Made by a program: the position numbers and the translations under genes | Notes under the pieces: generated by a model | The model's database searches: none | Told to the model about the DNA's origin: nothing | Seen by the model: the letters and a program-made list of their open reading frames with translations, nothing else | Assembly: GCA_025024175.1 (NCBI GenBank) | Contig: QCXZ01000137.1 | Span: forward strand, 66,464,680-66,528,679 | Length of the DNA: 64,000 nucleotides | From: Rhyzopertha dominica | Taxonomy: Eukaryota; Arthropoda; Insecta; Coleoptera; Bostrichidae | Reading direction: 5' to 3' | Shown here: positions 47,470 through 59,512 of the stretch, piece after piece | How the letters are laid out: each line of letters opens with the position of its first letter | How positions within the stretch are numbered: position 1 is the first letter of the stretch

Positions 47470-48074
47470 ACACGTTCATAAATTATTCAGCCTGGATGCA
47501 CCAAATAAGTCCGGGCGCGCAGTATCTATTTTCATTTCAATTTAATTTCCATAAATCAGGCGCGAGGGCGGCGTCGCCTGCGAATAACCGATTCTAATAT
47601 TTATCAAAGTCACTTACCCTGAGGCTCTGTCGCCGGTAACAGCGCGTTCGCGCCAGGTAATACTTATAGACGTGGGGTGGCATGGCCCTCTTCGTCTCCT
47701 CACCTATCCAGAGATCCCTAGTGCCGCTAGGAGACACGGGACACAGCGGTGACACCGGAGGATATATGTCCTTCACGATGGGAACACGACTCATACCACT
47801 AAACCGATTTTATTATTGTCTCGGTTGCCGGCCGTACGTTCCATGCAAATCTCGTTATCCTTACATTTTACACTCATCACTCGCGCAATTTCGCGTCGCA
47901 CAGAACGGCGGCGTCCTGAAAGTATAATCCGGAGTCAAACGTTGGCCAATATGTAATTAAAACGCCCGGGCGCTTAGCAATATCTCAAATATCCGGAGGA
48001 TTTGTCATCTACTGGATGCGATTCCTAATGTCTCGAAAAGGCGACTTCCGAAATTTAACATTTGTTTTGTAATT
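47470..48074. other. non-repetitive GC-richer block around a candidate exon
   Basis: Composition is markedly less AT-rich than the surroundings and no transposon signature is present. The block contains the candidate exon 47618-47794 and flanking sequence that may be regulatory or intronic. Confidence 0.35.
47618..47794 (-). CDS. candidate first coding exon, unknown protein
   Basis: On the minus strand an ATG at 47794 opens 59 codons that end exactly before GTAAGT (47617 downward), a consensus splice donor (CTCAGG|GTAAGT), leaving phase 0. An in-frame TAA lies a few codons upstream of the ATG, so this is the first possible start. The peptide begins MSRVPIVKDIYPPVSPLC and ends in a basic stretch, YLARTRCYRRQSLR. 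I do not recognise the family. Support comes from the donor, the raised GC and the absence of transposon features. Against it, an 81-codon frame on the opposite strand is also open and no acceptor or downstream exon was identified. Confidence 0.3.
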
Positions 48075-49165
48075 AATAATTACATCCGGCTTATTTACAA
48101 TATGGTAGAGCGCTACTTAAAAGTCATCGTCAGTATGAAGAAATAAAAAGGAACTTTGCAGCAATTGGGTGTTCATTTAAGAAAGTCGTCGAGTCGCTTC
48201 TCAAAAATATTTTCACATGGCCGTTATACCTAATTAGAGTTAAATTACTAAATCCTGAAATGAAAGGTTTTCTTGCTCAACCGTCTCAACAGTTGATGGC
48301 TAAGGAGAAAGCGCGATAAACCTGAAGCAATCAGTTGGCAACCAGCGAAGTCAACCGTCAATCCGCTAATTTTTAGTTTTTTCTGCATCAGTTTTCAGGT
48401 GGTACAGATTTGGACAAATAGAAGTAATTAGGTAGAAACTTGAGTCCTGAACCATTTAATAGCTTATAATTTGTTAATTAACCTCAACGTAACCTCATTT
48501 TGCGTAAACAAAAAGACAAGACGTGAATTGTAAATGGAGGTAGAGCGACCCTTTTTCGCCCTGTGTTCGTCGGTCAAAAATCATAAGCGACTTTAAATGA
48601 ACACCCAATAATTTCGACCTCGTCAAATAGATACAAGCAGGCAAATTTTACTTCAAATAAAAAATCAACTTGATCAAATAAATAATTTAATACTGGAAAA
48701 TTGAAGCTACAAAAATAATTTTAAATAGTACAATTTTACAGACTAATAGTAATTTTAAAAATTTGCGTTGCAAAAATTTAATTGAATAATTTTTCTACCG
48801 TAGCAGTGCGTTTAACAATAAATGGTTAGCTAACAAATGTGTTACAAAAACATCAGTATTTTTATATTTTTCACAGTGTTCAATGCTCTATACCTCACTT
48901 CCTATTTGTCTAATATAAACTTAATTAAAATCATTGCATGAAAAGTTATAAACTTCTGAATGAATCAGAACTGAAATTGTGTCTTTATTACGGACAAAAC
49001 GGGAAGACACACTGCCTACGGTAGATAAAGCAGTATAGACTAAAACTAATACTTGATCAGCGGATACTAAATTTTTTATTTTTATCAAAATTAGTAGTAC
49101 CGAAAAAATAAAACTCTATTTAACAACTGAAATTTATAGAAGCACGTAAGAAACAATTTATTTCC
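48075..49165 (-). mobile_element. old PLE copy, left half (3' end and nuclease)
   Basis: Decayed relative of the 35-kb PLE in minus orientation. It matches the young element's 3' terminal repeat (near 48085-48150 and 48611-48720), nuclease region (AATAAATGGTTAGCTAAC is shared, and GTCTTTATTACGGACAAA at the RT-nuclease junction near 48980) and part of the thumb. Frames are broken. At the junction it has one more T than the young copy, which locates the young copy's frameshift. A MITE (48164-48609) splits it. Confidence 0.85.
48164..48609. mobile_element. MITE inserted in the old PLE
   Basis: Ends ATTGGGTGTTCATTTAA (48164 onward) and the complement TTAAATGAACACCCAAT (to 48609) flank 446 bases without coding potential. 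Removing it rejoins the PLE 3' repeat as seen in the 35-kb copy, which supports the boundaries. No clear target duplication. Confidence 0.75.
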
Positions 49166-49775
49166 TTCCATTGAGTACATAATCTGCTTAATCAAAAGTG
49201 TAATTCACTTGTATCATTATTATATAAGAATAATTTGGTTTCATTAACGGAGTTTGCGTTAGATCAAGATTTTTTGCGTCCTAACAACAAAAAATTTTTT
49301 CCAAAGGTTAGGTTTAACTATTAAACATGTACAGACAACAATACTTCTTATTTTTCTTTACATTCACATAAAATGGGCGTAATTCATTCACTTTTAAGCG
49401 ACTTCTTAATATATCCTTTTCATTAAACGCTTTCGAAAAAGAACTGCGTGTAATACTCCAAACTTCTACCAAAATTTTTGTAAATTGAACTGTCCAGTAC
49501 TAAATTAGTTATTTGATCTTCAATAATATTTTGTTTGTGTTGCTGAAATATGGGTTCCTTTCTGGACTGAAGTCAAGTTTGCTTGCTTCTATCTGTTTAC
49601 AAAGTCAAAATCAGTTATAAAAGTATCCTTTTTATTTTTATATATTTCCCGTTCTAAAGATGCCTTTAAGCTAGCCGAGATTTACATATTGTACGTAAAG
49701 TGGGTATAAATTTAAGATTATTTTTTAAGACGTCTTGATTATAATAAGTCTACTACAAATGGATCAGTTTTCAAT
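49166..49775 (+). mobile_element. old PLE copy, right half in inverted orientation
   Basis: From about 49188 the sequence matches the sense strand of the young PLE's RT (TTAACGGAGTTTG, then GCTTTCGAAAAAGAACT) on the plus strand, then jumps to the 3' terminal region (GTCAAGTTTGCTTG) and ends ATGGATCAGTTTTCAATTT at 49757-49775. Together with the left half this forms two truncated copies joined head to head. All coding frames are broken. Confidence 0.8.
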
Positions 49776-50089
49776 TTAGTAAATAATTCTCTAATTCTCT
49801 ATTTCTATTAATAATACTACTTAATTAGTATAATGTACTTGAACACTATAACTTTGTGGAAGATGAAGTACATTGATTTGTTATTATGTTAGATCATTGG
49901 AAAATCCAGCGACAGATCAACTTTTATTTAGGGGAATACTTTTTTGATGTACTTTTGAAATTTGTTGAACTTGTCCCCGTCCTACTGAAACCTTATTTAG
50001 TTTTCGTTTAAAACGAAATTTCTTTCATCATCACATTGATGTTCTCGTAAGAGCTCCAGATACCGACATTACTAAGTTAATATCAGCAA
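49776..50089. other. intergenic, nothing recognised
   Basis: AT-rich sequence without features. Confidence 0.4.
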
Positions 50090-50389
50090 TCAATAGAGGA
50101 CCACAATAGCATCGCTAAGGATTCTGTCACAAACATTCAATTTTTGTGAAGCTTGGGTACGTATCTCTCTATAGATACCGTTAAATGTAAAATTTAGATG
50201 TTGCACCCACTCGCAAAACTCCAATCTTCTATCGAAGTCATAAACACTCGAGGGCAGTAGCGAGGGCAGTTTTTGCCCAGTTCTATAAGCATAAAGAAAA
50301 ATCAACTCTTTCGGCAACTGTATACCATTTTCATGCAAAAGTAATGCGTTTGCGAAAAATTGTGTACCGATAAAATCAACCTCAAACAT
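50090..50389 (-). mobile_element. DDE_3-type transposase relic, minus strand
   Basis: A 99-codon open frame. LLPSSVYDFDRRLEFCEWVQ matches the L.P.DY..R..FC.W block that precedes the catalytic core in the same insect Tc1/mariner-superfamily group as 24840-25247. After a deletion, SQKLNVCDRILSDAIV corresponds to the LNVWAGIIGDRIIGP block. Both catalytic Asp regions between and after are missing. Inactive fragment. Confidence 0.65.
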
Positions 50390-52199
50390 TAATCATATAC
50401 GAGTTACAAAAAAGTGCAGAGTCGATAACTTGACAAATTATTTTCTTTACGTTTTTCAGTTTGTATGTAATTTTCAGAGCCATCCTGGCATTTTTATAGT
50501 CACTTGTACTGATAGAACTTGTTTTGTGTAACTTTAATGGAAAATAGTTGAAACTCACGGGATGACACAGTTGAATTCTTGGTAAAATACCTTTCATTTG
50601 CGGTATCATAAAGGGAATAATGCACTTACTCTCTTTAAAATTTTAAAAGCACACCAAAAAATGTAAATAAAAATTACTTGCTTCGGAAGTTACTAATCTT
50701 AGTTGATTTTTGAGAAGGCAGTTCATTTAAGTTTTTTATTATATTCTCGATACCATCTACGTGTACGTCGTGTACTGGAAGTCAAATCAAAGAAGCACAC
50801 TGTAACTTCGATTGCATAAGAGTATAGTACAAAATAATATAATGTACTTCCGTTAGTCCAATCTCCGAAACTGGCGTAAAAAAATGTGTGTGCGTTTTAT
50901 AACATTTGCTGACCAAACTGCGTTGTACAATTTCGGAACGCGAGTAAACAACACCAACGTTTTTAATTTATACATTCTATTTGCTTCCTTCTTTGCAGNG
51001 CCTCCCGTAAAAACTTAAATAGCACAGAGGTCGGTTAATTAGTAAAACTCAAACACGTANTCGNTTATGTAAATATATGAGATCAAAGGGCAAAAGTCTA
51101 ACATTGGCAAGATCAAACGTAAAAAACGACGCAAACCCTCTTTACCATAATCACATCCAGCCCAGGAAAAGCAATTTTTTATTCGGAATGTGGCAGCTTC
51201 CAATAACAGAAAAAAACCATATCAATCAGCTTCCGAAAGCGCCGGTTTAATCCGTCCGCTGAATGCTGAAATATGATACGGCAGTGTGTGTCTAATGATA
51301 CGGCCAGACGGCTGAAATCTGACAGAACGATTCGCTTATCGCAGCCCATAAAAAGAAATCCAGAACACGACATTTAGGTTCAACTGGGCAGCACAAATTG
51401 TCGGGGCTTCGGAGGACCGACCCAGATGCCGTTGCGAACTTTGCGAAACTCGGCGGTTTCTCGACAGATACAAGTGAACTTTAACCCAGAATTAAAGGAA
51501 GAGGTGTTCACACAACAACAGAATCTCAAGAATTACTGTTACTGTCTCAATCCTTTGATATCTTTTTTTACTAATACATGTACTCCTTTGATTTTAAATA
51601 ACCAGACAAATAAAAATCTAGTTGAGTTAAACCCGAAGACCTCCACTCGATACTTTTCACCAAAAAAATCAACTATGTTGTCGAAAAATTAGTGCGTAAT
51701 GTTGTAACCAAATGAGATGTTGCAGTAAACTGAAGCAGAGCCCCTAAGTCAGAATTACAATGAATTAAAGGAACTTCAGTTTTCGATCCCCATTAATATT
51801 TCTGAAAAAATGGGTTTCAGGACTAGGATATCCAATGTTCCTGCAAAGGCGTTATCTCTCTTTTATTTGTGGATATTGCTGTGTTTTGCTAATACACAGA
51901 TTTTATGTTCTGTTCAGTATTCGATGTTTTGTCTATTAAGACAGCAATTTAAATAGAATCTCACTTCTTTAAGAATTGTTTTTAAGAACCTGCCCAGTGT
52001 GCATTTTCACAGTTCTCTCACAAACGTGGACATTGTAATAAGATACAAAATTCCAACAACCCATGAACAGCTTTGTTTGGATAAAAGTTGTACTTCTCCC
52101 TTCGCAATATAAAAAATCATATTTGATTGCAACTCTTCTATTTTAGTAAATCAAAATTGCGAGAAATAACATTTATTTTTTTAATGTCTAATCAATACT
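50390..52199. other. intergenic, nothing recognised
   Basis: Several N bases at 50999-51064. The stretch 51180-51480 is somewhat GC-richer with short frames on both strands of no known family. Confidence 0.35.
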
Positions 52200-52846
52200 G
52201 AATTTATTTATTTATTTATTTATTCTTGTATCAACAGGCAAGCTCGATACAAAATATATAATATACAATGAATATGTAGTTATGCAAAACCAAACAACAA
52301 AAATGTAATATAGATATCCAAATACATAGAAAAAACAACAAAATTTATGTTTTCTTAAAACTAAAGTAATGATTGGTAGAAATTATAATTATGGAATCTC
52401 AATAAACAAAATTCATTTATACTCCAAAACTATTTCTAACTTATTTTGTATGTAGCCGTAAGTTTTATTGGAAAAATTAAACCAATGGGAGTTCAAATTG
52501 CGCGGTTTAGATAACCTCCGTATGACTGTTTCTTTTTTCCATAAGCCAACATAGGAATTTCAAAATAATATTGACTGGTACGAAGAATTCGAGTTGGTAT
52601 ATTATGGAAGTTGAAACTATTAATAATACTAGAAGAGTCAATAGAATTAGTAAGAATTTTATATGCCAAGATAAGGTATATTCTATTTCTCGCCGATTCT
52701 AGATTTGAAATAGAAAGAGACTGGTAAGTAGTAGCAAAATCACGATTTGTACAATGTAATGGAACGCCAATTTTATAAGCTGCAAATCTTAAATATAAAT
52801 GGTTCAATGATTCTGAATTGTTTCCAAACCAGACTTTTAGCTGCAC
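52200..52846 (-). mobile_element. 3' end of a CR1/jockey-type LINE
   Basis: The minus frame 52846-52493 encodes the C-terminal tail after a LINE RT: SLSISNLESARNRIYLILAYKILTN and INSFNFHNIPTRILRTSQYY, then a YGGYLNRA ending that corresponds to the YG..SPINR motif near the end of CR1- and jockey-like ORF2 proteins. The 3' untranslated region follows and ends GAGCTTGCCTGTTGATAC then an (AATA)n tail (plus-strand TTTA repeats at 52200-52222), the usual tail of such elements. RT itself is cut off at the 5' side. Confidence 0.8.
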
Positions 52847-53849
52847 AGTATTTCATCAGCCGAAAGTAACGCAAAAAAGTAATTGTCAATTTAGCAATAA
52901 ACACAAAATTTTGCTTCGCATCAAAGATTGTACGAGTTTAAGCACCGAACTGGGAGAATATTATATTTTCCTAGAATTCGGTATAAATTCTCATAAGCAT
53001 TTCTAATACTACACATCATCTGCACTTAAATAACTAACGTTTTTATAGTTGATACTACTAAGGCACATCTAATTTTACAAAATTTTAGTGAAACTCTGGG
53101 CGTTATTGACCTGAATTGCTGACAGCAAAACTAAATTTTTATCATGTCAATAACTCTGCTAAAATGACTGCCCTCGTTAACTTGTGGTTTGTAATGGTGT
53201 GTCTCCGGGAAGCATCTTGGAACCTCGATTATTTAGGGTTTATTATTTTTGTTTGCATACGGTATATCTTTTTATTACTTTACACCATTACATGTGAAGC
53301 TTGACTAAACTATAAAAATTAATTCTGACTTAAAACAATCATTCCTAGTCCTATATTTACTACCCTCTTAGTAAAATGGTTCTTTCTGTAATATTCTTCA
53401 AAATTCTATTTATTCTTGTCTTTTCTGTTTGTTCCATTATGTCAGTCTGTTCTTTTTTTGACAAGCTAAAGGAAACAATCCAGTTTATAGAACATTTAGT
53501 ATAGAATAAAAGAGCATTTAAGATCTTGACGATTGCAACAACATTATTCATTGCTCGCAAACCATCTTTTAAGGCACAGATTCGAAATTAACGGTAATGT
53601 TTATGTTTTACTTATATATTTTATATATTCAACAAAAAGACCACTTATTAAAGTCAGTAAAAATTTTGGAAATAATTAGATCATACAAATGCCGGGATGA
53701 AATTCCCAAATACATTTCGAACCAACATTATTAATAAAAAGTCTTCTGTGAAAGTTTAGCATTCAGGTGTTAATGAAAAAAATGTCAATGGAAAAATGAC
53801 AAAGTGACATATTATTTAAATTCCATTAATTCGTGTCTTTTCATATTTA
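52847..53849. other. intergenic, nothing recognised
   Basis: AT-rich; short frames on both strands without recognisable similarity. Confidence 0.4.
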
Positions 53850-53869
53850 TATATGCTTTAATTTTGTAG

Positions 53870-53990
53870 CCTGGTCCGATGATGAGGTAACATTGAACCT
53901 CGAAACCGGTAACCGAATAAATAAAGGATTTTGGAGTAAAAAGACATTTATTTCAATTACTGTAATTTCTGTTACCCTTTTGTTGGTTAT
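53870..53990 (+). mobile_element. solo PLE-type end with hammerhead-like motif
   Basis: CCGATGA at 53876-53882, spacer T, GAGG arm, loop, CCTC arm, GAAA at 53902-53905, followed by CCGGTAACC and an AATAAATAAAGG-containing stretch, as in other PLE 3' ends. No coding part. The first box has C for T at its second base. Confidence 0.4.
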
Positions 53991-55100
53991 CGCCGATTGG
54001 ATGAACTTTGCAACATCACTTCTGTTTGTAAGATTCCAAGAATTCCTAACTTCACAAAATACGTTGTGAAAAACACACACAAACTTCTGAATAGGTGAAA
54101 ATTTGGTAACACTAATGGGTGTTCGTGAGTTATTTACTAGAAATAGTTCAGATTAAAAAAAAATATATTACAAACGAATGAGGCTAAATCGAAATTACTT
54201 CTACAACAATTATTAAGCGAAACGCAATACTTACTATGGAGGCACCGTACTTTAACTAAGCAAAGCACACGTAGTAAAAGTCCAGTTGTGTCGAACCCCT
54301 TTTCAGAGCACGTCTTGGCAAACTCGATACAAAGTTGGAAAGTAGGGCATGCCCTTATCTGTCTGGAAACAGTTAAATCAAATACTCTATGAGAGGTTTT
54401 CAGGGCAGAAAACTGCTGTACATTCAATTTCAGCGCAATAAAAATCTGAAATAACAGCCGGAGTGCTTTTTGCTATCAGAAATATATGCACGCTCTCTTG
54501 TCTGGAATACGCTATTCCGCCTCGTACAAAAATGCGATATAAGAACAGAATATAAACGAAGTACCCTTGTCGCTAAGTAATGCCAGGTTCCAAGGTCCTC
54601 GAATGTAGAAAGAAGGTTTTCTTTATTTATATTCTGAATATATATTATAAACAGGCTGATTGAAATGAAGTGCCCGCCACTGGTTTTTTATTACTATAAA
54701 TAATACAAAATTGTTTAAACTGGTAAACTAATAGTATTTTTAACACACCAAAAAAAACTGAGAACTAGGTTTTCTAGTTTTGACGTTAAATATATCTTTT
54801 TACCAGGTGTTCCTGTATATTATGCTGTTTTCTGGAAAAGCATCAAATTTTAAGCAAAAGATCTTATTATAAGAAGAAAATTAATGAAATTATGAAGCGC
54901 AAAAAGAAACAAACGAAACGAGAATACTATATTTTTCTTCAATATATTTTTGCACGTCATTAGCACGGTGTTATCGTCTATTATCTGATTTATTTATTTC
55001 CTAATTATAATCTATCGTACCATTCCTTATAAATTTGGATCTATACATCCCTCTGCAAAAAGAAATCGATTAGGATTAGGTCTGCTGAACCAACATTACA
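53991..55100. other. intergenic, nothing recognised
   Basis: AT-rich. A 96-codon minus-strand frame (54137-54427) is unrecognised. Confidence 0.4.
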
Positions 55101-55176
55101 CTGAATATTTCCATTTTCCTATCCACCGATTAGAATACTCGGTATTCTGAATCCTATTCTGTATTCTAATTACAAT

Positions 55177-55398
55177 ACAGTGAAAGTTATTACTTCCCGA
55201 ATTCAGTTCTTATGCAAATGCACTGGATGGCGTTCAGCAACATTACATAGTAAACTTCCATGTATATATGCCACGAATCTGAATAGGGCCTTGATAGCTC
55301 AGTGGATAGAGCGTTTGACTAGCGTTCAAAAGGTCCCGAGTTCAAATCTCGGTCACTGTTGGCTTATGCCCGTTAACCCATTAAAAATATCATCTATG
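55177..55398 (+). mobile_element. tRNA-related insertion flanked by 13-bp direct repeats
   Basis: TTCTAATTACAAT occurs at 55164-55176 and again at 55399-55411, bracketing 222 bases that include a tRNA-like gene. The direct repeats look like a LINE-type target duplication, so this may be a SINE or a retroposed tRNA. The tRNA part is internal rather than at the left edge, which is unusual for a SINE. Confidence 0.5.
55288..55360 (+). tRNA. tRNA-like sequence, anticodon AGC by position (pseudo or SINE-derived)
   Basis: D-arm GCTC...GAGC with an A box (TAGCTCAGTGG), anticodon stem TTTGA/TCAAA around loop CTAGCGT, and a perfect T-arm CCGAG-TTCAAAT-CTCGG with B box. The acceptor stem pairs only 5 of 7 positions (one of them G-U), so it is more likely a tRNA pseudogene or tRNA-derived SINE head than a working tRNA-Ala. 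Confidence 0.65.
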
Positions 55399-56285
55399 TT
55401 CTAATTACAATGTTTGAATCCCAATATTCGATTACGGTAAATTACAGTTAAAAGTTAAATCAAGCATGACGCTTACCAGGAATACACTCTCAATTCTTGA
55501 TCACTTAATTAAACGTGCCAATGCGAGATTTAAGCAGTGCTTCGACCTTACAAAAATAGAAGCAATGGAGGCAATAGTTGCTGCAGTAACTTGTCCGACT
55601 ATTGAATTTAGATGGCTAACCTAATCAGTTTCATCAGAGTTTGGATTACACTTGGAAGAAATAAAAGGAGTTGTAATTGATGCCTGTGTAGAACTTCAAA
55701 TAAACATCCAAAAACATAGTAATTTAGAAGAAACGAAGACAAATGATATTAGTTTCTTCGTATTTGAAACCAATGATGATCCCGAAAAAACGGCAATCTG
55801 GAATCTAGAAATGTTAAAGAGAAATTAAAAAAAATAATTTAATTTATTCTGATATCTTGAGGATAAAAGATTGAGTTTCGATATGTTCAATGATTACATT
55901 AAAGCATTTTTATACAACGCGATATTGCCATCATCTGCACCAGTAAAGGTGATGTTTTTTTTTGCTGGTATTGTGAATACGCCTAAGCCAAAAAAGAACA
56001 GCGACGATATCTTCCAAATGCTGGTCTTGTTTGAAGCTAATGGGGTTAAATTATAGAAAATACTTGTTAATTAGCGTTAATTAGAGGCTTTTTTATATTA
56101 CTAACCAAACTGGTAATTTTGTATTTCTAGTTCCCCCATATACAAAAAAAAAATTAATTATAAGTGTTTTCTCAGTTGTTCGTTAGTGTTAGATAACCTT
56201 TCTTTCAATACAGAGTATTCGAATATATTATAGAATTCGGTATTCACCATTCGTATTCGAATACTGTATATCAGGATTCAACCCA

Positions 56286-58119
56286 AATCTGCCACTGATT
56301 TTTAAAAATAGTACTTAGAAGTTAATAAGTACTTCTGTAATTATGGGTAGGGGCGTTATCTTGCTAGAAATACAGATTTTGTCTACTGAATATAGGTTAT
56401 AGGGTGGAGTTCATCTAAGAGACTATTCTGAAATTCGGTGATCGTAAATTCCATGTATCTTTTATCAATGAAGGTAAGTTCATAGAGGAACAGACTTACA
56501 ATTATGAAACCAATTAAATAATGCGTCCGAGAATATTCCACAATGAAACGTGTATCGGAAGCTAAATATATAGAGATAATTTACTATTCATAACTGAAAT
56601 TCTATAATTTACAGTACCTACATTTATATTTTGCAACGAAAGTAGGCGTGTTCTGTAAAGTCACCATTAAAACAGAGCAAAAAATCCTCCCGATCGAGCA
56701 AGGCAGCGACATTAAAATGGCGCAGTACAAGCCGCCTATTTGTCGGAAATGAGCAATTTCAGCCTCTAGAAGGAGAAAAACGGATTAGCTACCTGCACAA
56801 AAAGGCAATAAGCAGCTTAAATCAAAGGGGAAAAATAATTAAGTAGCGTCAAATTGCTTTATTTTTAACGGCCGAGCAAATCCGTTGCATTAAAGATGCT
56901 AAGAGCGATTAAACGAGGATGGATTTTAACACAACGCTTTAGGTAGTTAGCAGAGCAATTTATATGCAAGGCACACCCAACACGAAGATGAATTTTGTAT
57001 CGCTACAGGCGGACATTCGAAGCAGAAATGGGTTCATATAACATATTCAATTTAAATGAGTACTAGACCGGATGTGGAAATTACAGAAGCTTGATTACTG
57101 CAAGCTTAAATAACGAAGATGCATTATATCAGGCCAGAATTACTAAGCGCATCTTTTGAGAAAAACTTTGAGAAATATGGGGGCTGAGAAATATTTCTCG
57201 GGTTGTCCATCAATCATTCGAAAACGTGTGCACCAACAGTGGAAGTATTTACCTATTTCAGTGTTTACTGAGACTATTATCTGGTCTAAAAACTGATACT
57301 ACGAATCATCCATGAAATTCCCTCGTTTGTGTACAATTGAATCTAGCAACAGGGAATTTTTCATCCTATACTGGGATGTATGTTGATTAGTTTTCATAAT
57401 AAAAAAACCTGTGATTTGCAGTTACGTATAGTTAATACTGTATGTGATTATCTTTTTTTTCACGTACATTTTATGGCTGAATTTTAGAGTGATTTGCACT
57501 TATTTTTAAGTTGATATCAAATACGCCCTTTAGCGGAAAACTTATTAAATTGAAAATATTTTTAGTAAAATTATCTGGTATAACTACTTCTTACCCTTAG
57601 TGAATCACCGTGTACAATACGAACGACGAAACCTTTTATACAAAAAATTTAGACGATTAAGTGGTCAACTATATAAAAAATCAACAATTCGCTATTTCCC
57701 AATTTTGTAAAAGTGTTAAATGTAATCTATGTGGTTCATTCTAAGACAAAAAACCTTTTTTCGATCATTTATAACAGCTGAAACTGCACTGACAGGTAGT
57801 TTCCCAGATCGGGCGACTTATAATAAAATACATATATACTAAAATATATTCATGACAATGACATGTAATGAAATGGGCGACTTTCTCTTTATGTTATGTC
57901 AACAAAATTGAGCGATTTTAAATGAATTTCAAAGGGTTTGCTTCATTGTGGGACAAAAGTACATAATATCCGTATTTCATACCTAGATTTTAAAAATAAT
58001 GTTGTGTAGTTTAGTAGAGATAATCTACACATCTGGCAACTCTGCTGACACACTGTAGTTTGTTTACGTAATAAGATATTCTGTGGTTTTCTAACTAATT
58101 AGACACGAGAATAAGAGTT
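56286..58119. other. intergenic; GC-richer block 56640-57000
   Basis: No gene recognised. The stretch 56640-57000 is non-repetitive and less AT-rich, with homeobox-type ATTA cores, and might be regulatory. The rest is AT-rich. Confidence 0.3.
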
Positions 58120-58470
58120 TTCAAAAAAACTACAGTGCCAAATACAAACAAGCACAAACACAAGTCGAAACAATCAACCCGTTATGCTGTTTTGCATCAA
58201 GGTTAGTGTATTACAGTAAACTTGCTGGTTATGTATGCCTGGCGGGTCACGTGATACAAACAACGACGCCAACACATTCGGCGATTTAGCAAGAGTACTG
58301 CAATCCGCCATAATCGTTTTAATTTTGTCAATTATTTTTAGGGTAAAACAACAAGTTTTTATGTTGATGACATGTTATTTGAGTAGTTTATGAGAATATT
58401 AAGCTAATGGGAATGGGTTACGCCGTTACGCGGATTTCAGCGATTAGTGGAAAACAACCAATTTCAATAA
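58120..58470 (+). repeat. dispersed repeat pair, copy B
   Basis: Homologous to 39100-39410 in the same orientation (for example TAGGGTAAAACAACAAGTTTT at 58339). Divergence is about 20-25 percent by eye. Non-coding. Confidence 0.75.
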
Positions 58471-59508
58471 TTCTTGCTTTAGAGTGTCCATGCTGCAACA
58501 AAATTTTCAGAAGTAAATTCTTCTACAATTCTGCAAATATCCAAAGCTACAAACAATCCAATACTTAGCTTTTTACAAATTAGCAAATTTTAAATAGATC
58601 GCTTTGTTACTACAGGACTTTTTCTAATTATTAAAGTCTATACGGACTATAAACAAGTGGTTCGAAAAGGGTCTCGTAGAATGAGCATCTGCCTCTATAA
58701 TTTTCAATTTTCCTTTAGAATCAGCTGTTCATTTACAACATCGGATGTCGTAAAATAGGCATAAATAAACTTCAGTAATGTTCAAGCTGTAAATCGAAAA
58801 ATAGTGCACTTTTTTCTGAATAAAAAATTAACGACACTTGAAGTTTGCGACACGGTAGTGTATTCTGAAGGTCGGTCGAGATAATCGATTTGTTGTCAGT
58901 AGATTTTTCGTTTTTTCTTACTATTTGTTGCCTCTTGCTTTCAGGATCTATGCGCATCGTTGAGGCCAATTTCCAACACTATATTCGTAATAGGTACGAA
59001 ACAGATCTTTTCGTGGAATATGTATCAAAATGCCATGTAATTTGCAGAAAATTCAACGGGATGGAATGTACCTTTTATCTTCTTACACCAAAAACGTTGA
59101 GTAGTAGATTACAATAGAGGACAGGCATTTTTTAAGAACTATCATCCATAACGAAGTCTAATTTCATCCTTGGGATTAAAACTATCCCTGCCTGATGCAA
59201 GCGTGTTTTAAAAAAGAGTTCTGCAAATGTTGACTACTGTGCTCTCTGAATTATGTAAAATTGTTTAAATTTTGCTTCTGGCAAGTCTATTTTTGTGCAC
59301 AAAAAATACTTCAGTTTGGAAGGACACCCCTCAGTAGTAGTGTGATTACATAAGTTGTCCATCTTTCTTGCCGTTCGAATAATTTATAGCCATACTTTAT
59401 GTAGATATTCGCAATATCTATGCTCTAGGTAGGAAGCATACTCACAAACCCGTTTGTCAGTTATCAAATTGTTTAGTTACTACACAAATCATCATATGCG
59501 CAACTTCG
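58471..59508. other. intergenic, nothing recognised
   Basis: AT-rich. Open frames at 58772-58969 (minus) and 58890-59117 (plus) overlap and neither is recognisable. Confidence 0.4.
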
Positions 59509-59512
59509 ATCA

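Larger units (their letters stand above)
55101..56285 (+). mobile_element. hAT transposon relic with ATTCGAATA-type subterminal motifs
   Basis: Plus-strand coding relics: FDLTKIEAMEAIVAAVTCPTI at about 55535-55600, and in the frame 55871-56056 NAILPSSAPVKVMFFFAGIV followed by NTPK, the C-terminal dimerisation motif of hAT transposases (usual form LPSSAPVERLFSxAG). Many stops lie between. Both sides carry repeated TATTC/GAATA motifs (about 55125-55170 and 56205-56275), like the subterminal repeats of some hAT elements. Exact ends were not fixed. A tRNA-like sequence with flanking direct repeats sits in its left part. Confidence 0.7.

Noticed and set aside
50090..50389. 99-codon frame as a host gene
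   Set aside because: It matches blocks of a DDE transposase with the catalytic parts missing.
52493..52846. 117-codon frame as a host gene
   Set aside because: The peptide is the C-terminal tail of a LINE ORF2 and is followed by a LINE 3' end, so it is not a host gene.
55180..55404. 74-codon frame containing ALIAQWIERL
   Set aside because: This peptide is the translation of the tRNA-like sequence, a common false ORF.
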